DNA of 64,000 nt from JAJPHW01 sp963799065. Lineage in GTDB: Bacteria > Acidobacteriota > Terriglobia > Terriglobales > Acidobacteriaceae. Positions 25,587 to 34,438 of the stretch are shown here, piece after piece. Position numbers and translations under genes: made by a program. Location of the stretch: the NCBI GenBank assembly GCA_963799065.1, contig CAWCVJ010000001.1, forward strand, positions 1,674,001 to 1,738,000, given 5' to 3'. The notes beneath the pieces are model-generated. The model made no database searches. It was not told the origin of the DNA and was given only the letters and a program-made list of their open reading frames with translations. The stretch's first letter is position 1, and every line of letters begins with the position of its first letter.

Positions 25587-26372
25587 ATGAGTTTCGGCCT
25601 TTTGGTTGTCATAGTTATCGTTGCTCTTTATCTATTCAGTTCGATCAAGATTTTGGCGGAGTACGAGCGCGGCGTCATATTTCGCCTCGGTCGTTTGTTG
25701 CCGCAGGCTAAGGGCCCCGGCGTCGCCTTAGTGTTTGCGCCGCTGGATCGTTTGGTGAGAGTTTCGTTGCGCCAGGAAGCCTTTGAAGTGCCTCCGCAAG
25801 ACATCATTACCCGCGACAACGTCACGCTGAAAGTAAACGCCGTCATTTTTCTACGCGTGATCGAACCTCGGAAAGCTGTTGTTGAAGTTTCTAACTACAC
25901 CTATCAGACTTCGCAGTTTGCCCAGACAACTTTGCGTTCAGTACTCGGAGAGCAAGAACTGGACGAGCTGCTCGCGCATCGCGAAAAGATTAACTTGCGC
26001 CTGCAAAGCATTTTGGACATGCACACCGCGCCCTGGGGAGTTAAGGTCACCAACGTCGAGGTCAAGCAGGTGGATATGCCGGAGTCCATGTTGCGGGCGA
26101 TGGCAAAACAGGCCGAGGCGGAGCGCGAGAAGCGATCGAAGATAATTCATGCCGAAGGCGAATTTTCGGCGGCGCAAAGACTGGTCGATGCCGCCCATCT
26201 CCTGGCGACTGAACCGGTCAGTGTGCAACTGCGCTACCTGCAGACCCTCACTGAAATTGGCGTGGAGAAAAATACCACGGTCATCTTTCCGGTTCCGGTG
26301 GACTTCTTCTCCGGCTTGCAAAAACTTCTGGGCAAGGGCGAGCCTCCGGCAGCGGAGGCGCCAGCCGCATAA
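25587..26372 (+). CDS. SPFH/stomatin-like protein (slipin family)
   Basis: Membrane-anchored SPFH protein of 261 residues: one N-terminal membrane helix (FGLLVVIVIVALYLF), then the SPFH domain (EYERGVIFRLGRLLPQAKGPGVALVFAPLDRLVRVSLR, TRDNVTLKVNAVIFLRV, LRSVLGEQELDELLAHREKIN) and a coiled segment (KQAEAEREKRSKIIHAEGEFSAAQ). Slipins form rings in the membrane and partner NfeD proteases. Three in-frame starts are possible: TTG 25542, ATG 25575 and ATG 25587. I chose 25587 because GGAG at 25577-25580 is 6 bases before it. It lies 14 bases before the SPOR gene. Confidence 0.93.
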   Translation: MSFGLLVVIVIVALYLFSSIKILAEYERGVIFRLGRLLPQAKGPGVALVFAPLDRLVRVSLRQEAFEVPPQDIITRDNVTLKVNAVIFLRVIEPRKAVVEVSNYTYQTSQFAQTTLRSVLGEQELDELLAHREKINLRLQSILDMHTAPWGVKVTNVEVKQVDMPESMLRAMAKQAEAEREKRSKIIHAEGEFSAAQRLVDAAHLLATEPVSVQLRYLQTLTEIGVEKNTTVIFPVPVDFFSGLQKLLGKGEPPAAEAPAA

Positions 26373-26386
26373 GGTAGGCGAATCGC

Positions 26387-26956
26387 ATGGCATCGAAGTC
26401 GCAACTTGACGAGCCGGAAGATACAGAAATAACGCTCACCACCGGGCGGATGTTGGCCCTTTTCCTGGCGCTGGTGGTGATCTGCGCGGTGTTTTTCAGC
26501 TTCGGCTTTTCACTGGGCAAGAGTTCGGCGAAGCCCTCCGCCGACGTGCCGCAAACGGCCTCGGCGCCCATTATCAAACCGTTGCCCAAGCCTGCGATCG
26601 CAGAAGCGGCTGAACCGAAGACTCCCGAACCCAAGCAGAACGTTACTGACAACGATCCGAACACAGGTTCGGAGACGACCGATGCTTCTTCGGCGATCCA
26701 TCTGGAAGCGGCCGACCCTACAGCACCGCCGATTTCCAATGGCTACTATGTGCAGGTAGCAGCCGTGACGAAGCAGGAAGACGCCGACGCCCTGATCGAA
26801 GCCTTGAAGAAGAAGAGCTATCCAGCGTTTTCGGCGCCTGCGACTGCCGACAAACTCTTCCACGTGCAGGTCGGACCCTTCGCGGACATAAAGGAGGCCG
26901 AGGTCGTCCGGGCAAAGCTGGTCGGCGACGGGTATAACCCTATCCTGAAGAAGTAA
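26387..26956 (+). CDS. SPOR-domain membrane protein
   Basis: Bitopic inner-membrane protein of 189 residues: short cytoplasmic start, a membrane helix at about 20-42 (MLALFLALVVICAVFFSFGFSLG), a Pro/Ala/Glu-rich periplasmic linker and a C-terminal SPOR domain (about 112-189, GYYVQVAAVTKQEDADALIEALKKKSYPAFS... HVQVGPFADIKEAEVVRAKL). SPOR domains bind denuded glycan strands at the division septum, as in FtsN and DedD. The start follows the SPFH gene at 14 bases with ATG at 26387, so it is likely in the same transcript. Its role is probably septal peptidoglycan binding. Confidence 0.9.
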   Translation: MASKSQLDEPEDTEITLTTGRMLALFLALVVICAVFFSFGFSLGKSSAKPSADVPQTASAPIIKPLPKPAIAEAAEPKTPEPKQNVTDNDPNTGSETTDASSAIHLEAADPTAPPISNGYYVQVAAVTKQEDADALIEALKKKSYPAFSAPATADKLFHVQVGPFADIKEAEVVRAKLVGDGYNPILKK

Positions 26957-27014
26957 CTCTCGCATCCAAGACAGCGTCTGTTCGTCGCTTGGACTACTCT
27001 CTTCCCTGTAAACT

Positions 27015-27050
27015 TTTGCATATCTTGGCTTTGCATGGATATTTTTGCAT
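27015..27050. repeat. Three TTTGCAT direct repeats upstream of an ECF sigma gene
   Basis: TTTGCAT occurs at 27015, 27030 and 27044, spaced 15 and 14 bases apart, in the 261-base gap (26957-27217) before the ECF sigma gene. The gap has no ORF and is locally T-rich, which lowers the significance of the repeat. Spacing near 1.4 helical turns does not favour one face of the helix. A regulator-binding array is possible. Confidence 0.35.
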
Positions 27051-27217
27051 TTCTTTTACGTCCAAGAGAAAACGACCCGCGAGCCCTTGGGTTAGAGTCG
27101 GTACAGGGGTGACATCCCAAGCGGTGCCCCTACCTTCGATACTGTAGAGATAGTCGGAACGAATACAACGAATAAGGGATTAAGTCGCATCTGACTGGGT
27201 GCGGCCGGATCGATAAT

Positions 27218-27826
27218 TTGGCGGACGCGAGAAAAACCAAAGTCGAGAGATTGTCGGAAGCGGAGGCGGTCGAGCGCGCCAAGACGGGCGATGCCGAGGC
27301 TTTCCAGACGCTCTACGATTTGCATAAGAGGCGCGTATATTCCCTATGCCTGCGCATGACGGCCAATGTGGCGCAAGCCGAAGATCTGACGCAAGAAGCG
27401 TTTCTTCAGTTATTCCGCAAAATCGGCACTTTTCGTGGCGAATCTGCGTTTTCGACCTGGTTGCATCGCATGGCTGTGAACGTCGTTCTGATGCATCTAA
27501 GACGGAAAGGCCTGCCAGTCGTACCGCTCGAAGACACGCTGGAGAGCGAGGAAGACACGACTCGCAAGGAGCCGGGCGCGCCGGATTTGAAACTGTCGGG
27601 CACTGTGGATCGGCTGCAATTGCAGCGGGCGGTGGACGATCTCCCCGTGGGCTATCGAACGATCTTTGTCTTGCATGATGTCGAGGGTTACGAGCACAAT
27701 GAGATCGCCGGAATTGTGGGCTGTTCCGTAGGTAACAGTAAGTCGCAACTTCACAAAGCACGGCTGAAGCTGCGAGAGGCACTTAAGAAGCGCAAGATAC
27801 GAACAAGCAAAGCACGAGCAGACTGA
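27218..27826 (+). CDS. ECF-type RNA polymerase sigma factor (RpoE-like)
   Basis: Sigma-70 family factor of 202 residues with region 2 (LYDLHKRRVYSLCLRMTANVAQAEDLTQEAFLQLFRKIGTFRGESAFSTWLHRMAVNV) and region 4 (VDDLPVGYRTIFVLHDVEGYEHNEIAGIVGCSVGNSKSQLHKARLKLREAL) and no region 3, as in ECF factors. The start is TTG at 27218 (MADARKTKV); no ATG is available before region 2. A zinc-finger protein that could be its anti-sigma follows at 23 bases, then a DUF4097 protein, an arrangement common in Acidobacteriota. An autoregulated promoter was looked for; a GGAAC at 27156-27160 is present but without a matching -10. Confidence 0.92.
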   Translation: MADARKTKVERLSEAEAVERAKTGDAEAFQTLYDLHKRRVYSLCLRMTANVAQAEDLTQEAFLQLFRKIGTFRGESAFSTWLHRMAVNVVLMHLRRKGLPVVPLEDTLESEEDTTRKEPGAPDLKLSGTVDRLQLQRAVDDLPVGYRTIFVLHDVEGYEHNEIAGIVGCSVGNSKSQLHKARLKLREALKKRKIRTSKARAD

Positions 27827-27849
27827 ATCGACAGGGCGGAGTATTGGCG

Positions 27850-28479
27850 ATGAATTGCGCAGAATTTAATGAAGAGCTGCCGGAGCTCTTGGAGTTGCAA
27901 GATAACGTCGCGGAAGCCAGCCGACATCCTCATCTTAGGCAGTGTGAGGAATGTGCTGAACTGCTCAGCGAAATGCACCGTATTTTGAGCGAAGCGCGAA
28001 CCATGCAGGCTTCCGACGAACCTGACCCACAAGTATGGAACTTGATCGAGATTGCGCTTCGGCAAGAGGGGTTGATCAAGGACGCGCCGACTCGCCCTTT
28101 CCTGGTAGATCGTCCGCATCGCACCTGGCGACTGGCATGGCTGGCTCCGGTGGCGGTGGCTCTGCTAATCGGCTTAGGTGTGGTGCGATATGAGCATGGC
28201 GTGAACTCCGCGTCCAGTAACGCGGCCCATGCAAATGGGCAAGAGGTGGCGGACTTGGGCGATGATGACCGTCAGTTGCTGAACGAGGTGTCGCAGCGCA
28301 ATCCAGCGCTGCGCGCGAACTACGAAACCGATCTCAGGAATGTGAACTCCTACATTCGGAACGCAAAAGCTTCCGCGCTCAGCGATCCTAATGATGCATT
28401 GGCACAACAGGCTTTGCTCGGGGCCTACGAGCAACGATCCATGGTTTACCAGATGGCGGCGGATCGTACACTGCCTTAA
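27850..28479 (+). CDS. Membrane anti-sigma factor with zinc-finger (zf-HC2-like) N-terminus
   Basis: Protein of 209 residues. The N-terminal domain carries the zinc-binding anti-sigma pattern H28-x3-C32-x2-C35 (HPHLRQCEECAELL), followed by a single membrane helix near 96-112 (WLAPVAVALLIGLGVV) and a periplasmic domain with helices of Asp/Asn-rich character. It would hold the ECF factor encoded just upstream at the membrane until a signal arrives. ATG at 27850 is 8 bases after GGAG; a TTG two codons earlier is also possible. Confidence 0.85.
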   Translation: MNCAEFNEELPELLELQDNVAEASRHPHLRQCEECAELLSEMHRILSEARTMQASDEPDPQVWNLIEIALRQEGLIKDAPTRPFLVDRPHRTWRLAWLAPVAVALLIGLGVVRYEHGVNSASSNAAHANGQEVADLGDDDRQLLNEVSQRNPALRANYETDLRNVNSYIRNAKASALSDPNDALAQQALLGAYEQRSMVYQMAADRTLP

Positions 28480-28550
28480 CCGTCTGTCTGCCATAATGGA
28501 CAGCGGAAGGGTTGTGGAATCACGAAAACAACGCGGGAGCAGTCAACGTC

Positions 28551-29411
28551 ATGGATAGCAGTAAACAGGTAACGAAGCTCGCGGCGGTCACCATTCTGGT
28601 GAGCGTAGCGTTTGGTGCGGGCGAAATCCGCAAAGAATACCGTTACACCGTAGGCCCGCGCGCCAGCGTTTCCGTGACCAACGCTTACGGCCCTATCTCC
28701 GTGAAGTCCGCGCCGGGTAACGAAGTTGTAGTGACGGCCACCCGCCACTCCGACAAAGTCGAAGTTGACCAGACGCAGAGTGGCGACCGTGTCGATGTGC
28801 TTTCGCATCTGCTGGACGGAGCCGACAAAGATTCCGGCCGTATAGATTACGAGGTCTTGGTTCCGCCCACTGCCAGCGTGACGCTGCATTCCAGCAACGG
28901 CCCCTTGCGGGCTGAAAAATTGCGCGGCGACCTTACGGTCGAGGGCACCACAGCTCCAATCAATGTGAGCGACACCCAAGATGCGCACGTCCACATTAAG
29001 ACCATGGACGGCCCGGTCAACCTAAGCAACGTAAACAACGGGCACGTTGAAATAACATCAGTGGCTGGCGACGTCACCATGACCGAGGTCAATGGACCGC
29101 TGGTTGAGGTCAACTCCAACGGCGGCAAAATCAGCTACACCGGCGGATTCGGCGATGGTGGCCAGTACCGTTTTATGACCAATACTGGCGACATTGAAGC
29201 CTTCGCGCCCACCTACGCCTCGATCGACGTTTCCGCGAGTTCTGTGTACGGCCAGGTCGACAACGACTTCTCTCTCATGCCCCGTCACAGCTCGATGGCG
29301 GCGCGCGCCGGGAGTTCGTTCTTTGGAACGATTGGAAAAGCTGCATCCTCAGTAAAGCTGCACTCCTTCAGTGGTAAGATTCACTTCAAGAAACGTATCG
29401 CCAACAATTAG
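28551..29411 (+). CDS. Exported DUF4097-family beta-strand repeat protein
   Basis: 286 residues. Hydrophobic signal segment at about 9-23 (KLAAVTILVSVAFGAGE), then repeated beta-strand units (NAYGPISVKSAPGNEVVVTA, HSSNGPLRAEKLRGDLTVEG, TMDGPVNLSNVNNGHVEI, VAGDVTMTEVNGPLVEVNSNGGKI) that are typical of DUF4097/adhesin-like beta-helices. No enzyme motif is present. ATG at 28551 begins directly at the signal; an in-frame start 39 bases upstream adds only unlikely residues. Third gene of the sigma - anti-sigma - DUF4097 unit, so it may be a target of, or a sensor for, this regulon. Confidence 0.8.
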   Translation: MDSSKQVTKLAAVTILVSVAFGAGEIRKEYRYTVGPRASVSVTNAYGPISVKSAPGNEVVVTATRHSDKVEVDQTQSGDRVDVLSHLLDGADKDSGRIDYEVLVPPTASVTLHSSNGPLRAEKLRGDLTVEGTTAPINVSDTQDAHVHIKTMDGPVNLSNVNNGHVEITSVAGDVTMTEVNGPLVEVNSNGGKISYTGGFGDGGQYRFMTNTGDIEAFAPTYASIDVSASSVYGQVDNDFSLMPRHSSMAARAGSSFFGTIGKAASSVKLHSFSGKIHFKKRIANN

Positions 29412-29459
29412 CTTTCTTACCGCTTGACGCGATTCGTTCGCGGGGCGGGAGGGTCGTGC

Positions 29460-30023
29460 TTGCCAGACAACGTTAGCTGCTCAACTCCGACCAATCCAGT
29501 ATTCCATCCCGAAATTCGCACCATTATTTTGACTGGATTTATGGGCGCTGGGAAATCCAGTGTCGGCGGGGCGATCGGCGAACGCCTTCATTGGACTTTT
29601 GAGGATTTGGATCGGCGGATCGAATTCCGACACGCGCGCAAGATCGCCGATATTTTTCGAGAAGCTGGAGAACAGGAATTTCGGGAAATTGAAGCGGGCG
29701 TCCTCAGCGATTTGCTTTCCGATTCATCCGCGCCGCGAGTGCTCGCCTTGGGCGGAGGCACATTCGTTTCCGAGCAAGCCTCGGCCATTCTGCGAAGCCG
29801 CCCACATCCGGTGATATTTCTCGATGCTTCTGCCGAGGAACTGTTCCAACGATGTCAGATCGAACACGGTACCCGCCCTTTACTAAATAGCTTCGATGAC
29901 TTCCGTAATCTCTATGAGCAGCGACGGCCAGCCTATCTAACTGCTACGCTTACAGTTAATACCCAGGGCAAGACCATCGAAGCGATTGCGGAGGAAGTAA
30001 TATGTTCGCTCGGATTCAAATGA
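29460..30023 (+). CDS. aroK: Shikimate kinase
   Basis: Phosphorylates shikimate at C3 in aromatic amino-acid synthesis. The kinase has Walker A GFMGAGKSS at 26-34, the shikimate-binding DLDRRIE, the GGGTFVS loop and the lid Arg in GTRPLL. The frame can start at TTG 29424, but TTG 29460 has a good GGGAGG 7 bases upstream and gives 187 residues, with a short tail before the kinase core; I prefer it. The N-terminal 18 residues are an extension over E. coli AroK. The stop overlaps the start of the next gene by 22 bases. Confidence 0.92.
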   Translation: MPDNVSCSTPTNPVFHPEIRTIILTGFMGAGKSSVGGAIGERLHWTFEDLDRRIEFRHARKIADIFREAGEQEFREIEAGVLSDLLSDSSAPRVLALGGGTFVSEQASAILRSRPHPVIFLDASAEELFQRCQIEHGTRPLLNSFDDFRNLYEQRRPAYLTATLTVNTQGKTIEAIAEEVICSLGFK

Positions 30024-30742
30024 CACTATTTTTCGCGGCGGCAGCAGCGCTTGTATGGCTGGCAAGCGGGCAGGCGTGGGCGGCTAAGGCCTCCGGGCAA
30101 AAAGTCGACGCTGGAACTTTCTCCGTGATCATGAATGGCAAGCGGGTCGCGTCAGAAACTTTCTCTATCACCCAGGACGCGAATGGCAGCGTGGTAAATT
30201 CCGAGTTTCATGGTGAAGGAGATTCGGCAGCCCAAGCTTCGACACTCGAACTCACAGCGGCGGGCGAGCTAAAGAAATACGAGTGGAAGGAACTCAGCCC
30301 CGGCAAAGCGCAGGAGACCGTAACTCCCGATGACAAGTTCCTGATGGAAAGATTCAGTGCGAATCCAGGAGACAAACTGCAAGAGCAGCCCTTCATTCTT
30401 CCCAACTCGACCAGCGTACTGGACGATTATGTGTTCATTCATCGAGAAGTGCTGGCGTGGAAGTATCTGGCCACGGGTTGCCGTCAGACCAAGGGGATTC
30501 CTGAGTGCCCGCTGAATCAGCGATCACTGTTTGGAACACTGAATCCCCATCAGCGCGCCTCGATGCCAGTGAGCGTCGAATATGCCGGACGGGAAAAAGT
30601 TTCCGTTCATGGCGTCGATCAAGAATTAATCCGAATTAATCTGAAGAGTGACGCTGGAGATTGGGCACTCTGGCTTGACGACCAGTTTAAAGTCATGCGG
30701 ATGTCGATTCCGACGGAGAATACTGAAGTTCTGAGGGACTGA
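30002..30742 (+). CDS. Exported protein of unknown function
   Basis: 246 residues with a clear signal peptide (about 1-28, TLFFAAAAALVWLASGQAWA cleaved before Ala-Lys-Ala). The mature part contains beta-strand repeats (FSVIMNGKRVASETFSITQDANGSVVNSEF) and a short Cys-bearing loop (GCRQTKGIPECP), and ends in a DWALWLDDQFKVMRM segment. The overall pattern resembles DUF6134/DUF3108-like exported lipid- or polysaccharide-associated proteins, but I do not recognise it with confidence. The ATG at 30002 overlaps aroK by 22 bases, suggesting cotranscription. Confidence 0.7.
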   Translation: MFARIQMTLFFAAAAALVWLASGQAWAAKASGQKVDAGTFSVIMNGKRVASETFSITQDANGSVVNSEFHGEGDSAAQASTLELTAAGELKKYEWKELSPGKAQETVTPDDKFLMERFSANPGDKLQEQPFILPNSTSVLDDYVFIHREVLAWKYLATGCRQTKGIPECPLNQRSLFGTLNPHQRASMPVSVEYAGREKVSVHGVDQELIRINLKSDAGDWALWLDDQFKVMRMSIPTENTEVLRD

Positions 30743-30776
30743 ATCCTGAGTCGATTCGCTGTCAAAACAAAACTAG

Positions 30777-31871
30777 ATGCCGCTGATCGACCTACGTACG
30801 CTGCGCGTTCTGACGACGACTCTGCTGTTCGTGCTCGTGCTCAGCTTCTTGTATGTCGCACATCACTCCCTGATGGCATTCTTGTTTGCCGTGTTCTTCG
30901 CTTATCTGGTTGACCCCGCGGTGTCACGAATCGAAAAGTGGACGCATAGCCGAGGACTGGCGATCGCCGCAATCTATTTGTCACTAGTCATACTACTGGG
31001 GATTTTTGTCTTCGCCGTGGGGCCGCAGATTGGCCGGCAAACGCAGCGATTATCGGAGTCGCTCCCTGGTTTTCTGGAACACGGCGGATATGGAGCGCTC
31101 GCCTCTCAAGTGGCCCAGAAACACGGCTGGAATGGGGCTGTAGTCCAACAAGTCGAAGACATTTTATCCAAGCACGAAGACGAACTTTCTGGCGCAGCGC
31201 AACAAGCGGGCTTCCGCATCGCCGAAGTGGCGCAGCAATCATGGCTGCTAATCGTGGTGCCGATTCTGGCGATTTTTTTTCTGAAGGACGGGCGAGCTTT
31301 CAGTCAGGAAATTCTTGCCATGGTCAACTCGCGACCGCAGCGCGAGTTTTTGCAGGGAGTGGTCGACGATCTCAATCAAATGCTGGCGCAGTTTATTCGC
31401 GCCCAATTGATTCTCGCGGCGGTATCGTTTGTCGCTTACATCGTATTTCTGGGGCTGATGCGAGTTCCATACGCACTTGTGTTAGCGGCCGCCGGCGGTG
31501 CGATGGAGTTCGTTCCGCTGGTCGGACCGCTGCTTGCGGCGGCCTTGATGATTACAGTGGCTCTCGCGACAAGCTACGAGCATTGGGTAATCATCTTAAT
31601 ATTCTTGGCGGCTTGGCGGATCGTGCAAGACTATGTGCTGTCTCCGCGAATCATGGGCCGTAGCACGGAGTTGCATCCGCTGGCGGCTCTCTTCGGCGTA
31701 CTGGCGGGAGCGGAAATCGCAGGAGTTCTGGGGATTTATCTTTCCATCCCCGTAATGGCAAGTCTAAGGATTGTCTGGCGACGCTGGCGCTTGTACGCGG
31801 AAAAGCGACGCTTCGGACCGTTAAATGAGTACTCGTTCGGCGATGTTGACCGCGGAAGTTCGCCGCTGTAA
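30777..31871 (+). CDS. AI-2E family transporter (PerM-like membrane protein)
   Basis: Integral membrane protein of 364 residues with an N-terminal two-helix block (about 11-53), a long hydrophilic domain (residues about 90-150, including EDILSKHEDELSGAAQQ) and a C-terminal set of helices with the family motif VVDDLNQMLAQFIRAQLILA and the PVL...R-like region AAAGGAMEFVPLVGPLLAA. AI-2E/PerM proteins are described as exporters or Na+/H+-type antiporters; the substrate is unknown here. ATG 30777 follows a 34-base gap. Confidence 0.85.
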   Translation: MPLIDLRTLRVLTTTLLFVLVLSFLYVAHHSLMAFLFAVFFAYLVDPAVSRIEKWTHSRGLAIAAIYLSLVILLGIFVFAVGPQIGRQTQRLSESLPGFLEHGGYGALASQVAQKHGWNGAVVQQVEDILSKHEDELSGAAQQAGFRIAEVAQQSWLLIVVPILAIFFLKDGRAFSQEILAMVNSRPQREFLQGVVDDLNQMLAQFIRAQLILAAVSFVAYIVFLGLMRVPYALVLAAAGGAMEFVPLVGPLLAAALMITVALATSYEHWVIILIFLAAWRIVQDYVLSPRIMGRSTELHPLAALFGVLAGAEIAGVLGIYLSIPVMASLRIVWRRWRLYAEKRRFGPLNEYSFGDVDRGSSPL

Positions 31872-31930
31872 TCCGGCTTCCGGCCGACAGTTGATTCGTC
31901 TTTGCTGTTGTAAAATCCAGAAACACGTCT

Positions 31931-32980
31931 ATGCAAGCGAAGGTTCCCATTGGAGTTCTAGGTGCCACCGGTGTGGTCGGACAGCGTTTCATCCAAATGC
32001 TGGAGCACCATCCCTGGTTCGAGGTTGCGTGGCTAGCCGCCTCGGATCGCTCGGAGGGCAAGACCTACGCAGAGGCTGTGCGCTGGCGGTTGAAGACGGA
32101 GATTCCTGCGCGCGTCGCCGGGATGAAAGTTTCGCCGGCGATGCCACAGGGTGCTCCGAAAGTAATTTTCGCCGCGCTCGATGCCGGAATTGCCGCTGAA
32201 CTTGAGCCACAATTCGCAGCGGCGGGCTGCGCCGTGATTTCCAACTCCAGCGCGCTGCGGATGAAGGCCGGCGTGCCGCTGGTGATCCCCGAGGTTAATG
32301 CTGACCATGTCGCGCTGATCAAGAGCCAGGGCTGGCGCAAGCCGGACGGCGGGTTCGTCGTAACAAATCCCAATTGCTCGGTGATCGGCCTCGTGATGGC
32401 GCTCGCACCTCTCAAGCACTTTGGCATCGAGACCGTGCTCGCGGTGACTATGCAAGCGGTCAGCGGAGCGGGATATCCCGGCGTGCCTTCACTGGACATC
32501 CTCGGCAATGTAATTCCTTACATTCCCAAAGAAGAAGAAAAGATGGAGGAAGAAGCGCGCAAACTGCTGGGCGAAGTTCAAGGTACTGACGTTCGGCCTG
32601 CGGGTTTTTCGATCAGTGCGCATTGCAACCGCGTCGCAGTCGAAGAAGGACACACCGAATCGGTCTCGCTGCAGCTCTCCGAGAAGCCAACGGCGGATCA
32701 GATCATTGCAGCATGGGACAACTTTAAAGCGATTCCGCAGGAACTTAAACTGCCAAGCGCTCCGCTACAGCCGGTTAGGTATGTGCGCGGCAACGACCGT
32801 CCTCAGCCTCGTCTGGACGTTGAATTTGGGAACGGCATGACGACCAGTGTGGGACGGCTGCGTCCGTGCGGCGTCCTAGACTGGAAATTTACTGTGTTGT
32901 CCCACAACACCATCCGAGGTGCGGCTGGCGCGGCCGTGCTAAACGCCGAGTTGCTCAAGGCTCAGGGATATCTGGACTAG
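31931..32980 (+). CDS. asd: Aspartate-semialdehyde dehydrogenase (archaeal/fungal-type)
   Basis: Reduces aspartyl phosphate to aspartate semialdehyde, the branch point for lysine, methionine and threonine. The 349 residues have an NADP-binding N-terminus (GVLGATGVVGQRF, 8-20), the catalytic Cys149 in TNPNCSV and the catalytic His in SAHCNRVAVEEGHTE, with the region VTMQAVSGAGYPGVPSLDILGNVIPYI that marks the archaeal/fungal-like subfamily. It leads the operon asd-lysC-dapB-dapA-dapD. ATG 31931 is well placed. Confidence 0.96.
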   Translation: MQAKVPIGVLGATGVVGQRFIQMLEHHPWFEVAWLAASDRSEGKTYAEAVRWRLKTEIPARVAGMKVSPAMPQGAPKVIFAALDAGIAAELEPQFAAAGCAVISNSSALRMKAGVPLVIPEVNADHVALIKSQGWRKPDGGFVVTNPNCSVIGLVMALAPLKHFGIETVLAVTMQAVSGAGYPGVPSLDILGNVIPYIPKEEEKMEEEARKLLGEVQGTDVRPAGFSISAHCNRVAVEEGHTESVSLQLSEKPTADQIIAAWDNFKAIPQELKLPSAPLQPVRYVRGNDRPQPRLDVEFGNGMTTSVGRLRPCGVLDWKFTVLSHNTIRGAAGAAVLNAELLKAQGYLD

Positions 32981-33036
32981 CATGTCGCGACACATTTCAC
33001 CGAAGTTTCCGAAGCGCATTAAGGGTTAGACGAAAC

Positions 33037-34410
33037 ATGATCGTAATGAAATTTGGCGGCACTTCGGTGGGCGATGCCGACGCCATCCATCGTGTGGGTG
33101 AGATCGTTAAGGCGCGGCTGGCCCAGCGACCCGTGGTCGTGGTCAGTGCCATGGCCAAGGTCACCGATCAGTTGCTCGGCATGGCGCGCGCGGCGGGCGC
33201 GGGAGACCGAGAAACCGCGCTCCGGCTTTCGCGCGAATTGAGAGAAAGGCACTTCAATACCGCGCGAGAACTGGTTGGAACGGCTCTGTTTCTGCAATTT
33301 GATCACGAGTTGGCAGTCGACTTCGATGCGCTGGACGAACTTTTACGCGGAATTACAGCCGTGGGAGAAATCACACCGCGCACTACCGACAACGTCGCCT
33401 CATTCGGAGAAAGGCTGTCGAGCAAAATTGTAACGACGGCAATGCGTGCCGAGGGCATCGATGCAGTTCTAGTCGATTCACGCGAGTGCATCGTGACGGA
33501 CGGCAATCACATGCGCGCGGCTCCTCTATTCGAAGAGACTAATCAGCGGCTTAAGAGAGTGATTCAGCCTGTGCTTGATCGCGGGCAAGTTCCAGTCATG
33601 GGTGGTTTTATCGGAGCCACGAAGACCGGCGTCACAACGACCATTGGCCGCGGTGGCTCCGATTTTTCGGCTGCAATAGTCGGGGCTGGGCTTGATGCCG
33701 AACGCATCGATATTTGGACAGATGTCGATGGGATGTTGACCACCGATCCGAATATGTGTCCCGACGCGCATCGCATCAAAGTCATCAGCTTTGAAGAAGC
33801 GGCCGAGTTGGCCTACTTCGGGGCGAAAGTCCTTCATCCTGCGACCGTGCTTCCGGCAATTCAGAAGAATATTCCGGTGTACATTTTGAACTCGCGAAAT
33901 CCTGCCTGCGAGGGCACCCGAATCGCAGCCCGGGCACCTCACTCCGGCAATTACTTCAAGGCGATCGCGGTCAAGAAACGTATTACGATCGTGGATGTGG
34001 CCGCTCCTCGTATGTTGCTGGCTCACGGATTTTTGCGCGCGATCTTTGAGGCATTCGATCGGCATCGCGTTCCGGTCGATGTGGTGTCCACATCCGAGGT
34101 CAGCGTTTCTTTGACTGTCGATTCCAATGAGGCGATTCCCGAGCTGGCCGCCGATTTGGCTAAACTGGCAGATGTTAAATACGAAGGACGCAAAGCGATC
34201 ATTTGTCTTGTCGGCGAAAACTTGCGGGAAACCCCCGGCATCGCGGCGCGAGTATTCGGCGAGCTGGCGGATGTTAAGATTCGCATGATCTCGCAGGGCG
34301 CATCCGAAATCAATCTAACTTTTGTGGTCGAAGAAACAGTTGCGTCCGATGTTGTAAGGCGATTGCACAAGGCATTTTTCTCCGAGCTGGATCCAGCCGT
34401 ATTCGACTAG
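33037..34410 (+). CDS. lysC: Aspartate kinase
   Basis: First committed step of the aspartate family: phosphorylates aspartate. The 457 residues comprise an amino-acid kinase domain (MKFGGTSVGD at 4-13, VVVVSAMAKVTDQLL, GFIGATKTGVTTTIGRGGSDFSA, WTDVDGMLTTDP, EEAAELAYFGAKVLHP) and two C-terminal ACT modules (about 310-457; SASEINLTFVVEE-type strand, here QGASEINLTFVVEE) that normally bind lysine or threonine for feedback control. It is monofunctional, with no homoserine dehydrogenase. ATG 33037 precedes the catalytic motif; the longer frame from 32866 only overlaps asd. Confidence 0.97.
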   Translation: MIVMKFGGTSVGDADAIHRVGEIVKARLAQRPVVVVSAMAKVTDQLLGMARAAGAGDRETALRLSRELRERHFNTARELVGTALFLQFDHELAVDFDALDELLRGITAVGEITPRTTDNVASFGERLSSKIVTTAMRAEGIDAVLVDSRECIVTDGNHMRAAPLFEETNQRLKRVIQPVLDRGQVPVMGGFIGATKTGVTTTIGRGGSDFSAAIVGAGLDAERIDIWTDVDGMLTTDPNMCPDAHRIKVISFEEAAELAYFGAKVLHPATVLPAIQKNIPVYILNSRNPACEGTRIAARAPHSGNYFKAIAVKKRITIVDVAAPRMLLAHGFLRAIFEAFDRHRVPVDVVSTSEVSVSLTVDSNEAIPELAADLAKLADVKYEGRKAIICLVGENLRETPGIAARVFGELADVKIRMISQGASEINLTFVVEETVASDVVRRLHKAFFSELDPAVFD

Positions 34411-34438
34411 CATCCAACCGCTCGAGGACTGAAGAGCT

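Noticed and set aside
27156..27194. ECF promoter (GGAAC ... TCTGA) before the sigma gene
   Set aside because: The elements are about 29 bases apart, too far for -35/-10.
32866..33036. N-terminal extension of aspartate kinase from 32866
   Set aside because: The added residues overlap asd in another frame; the catalytic motif begins normally at ATG 33037.
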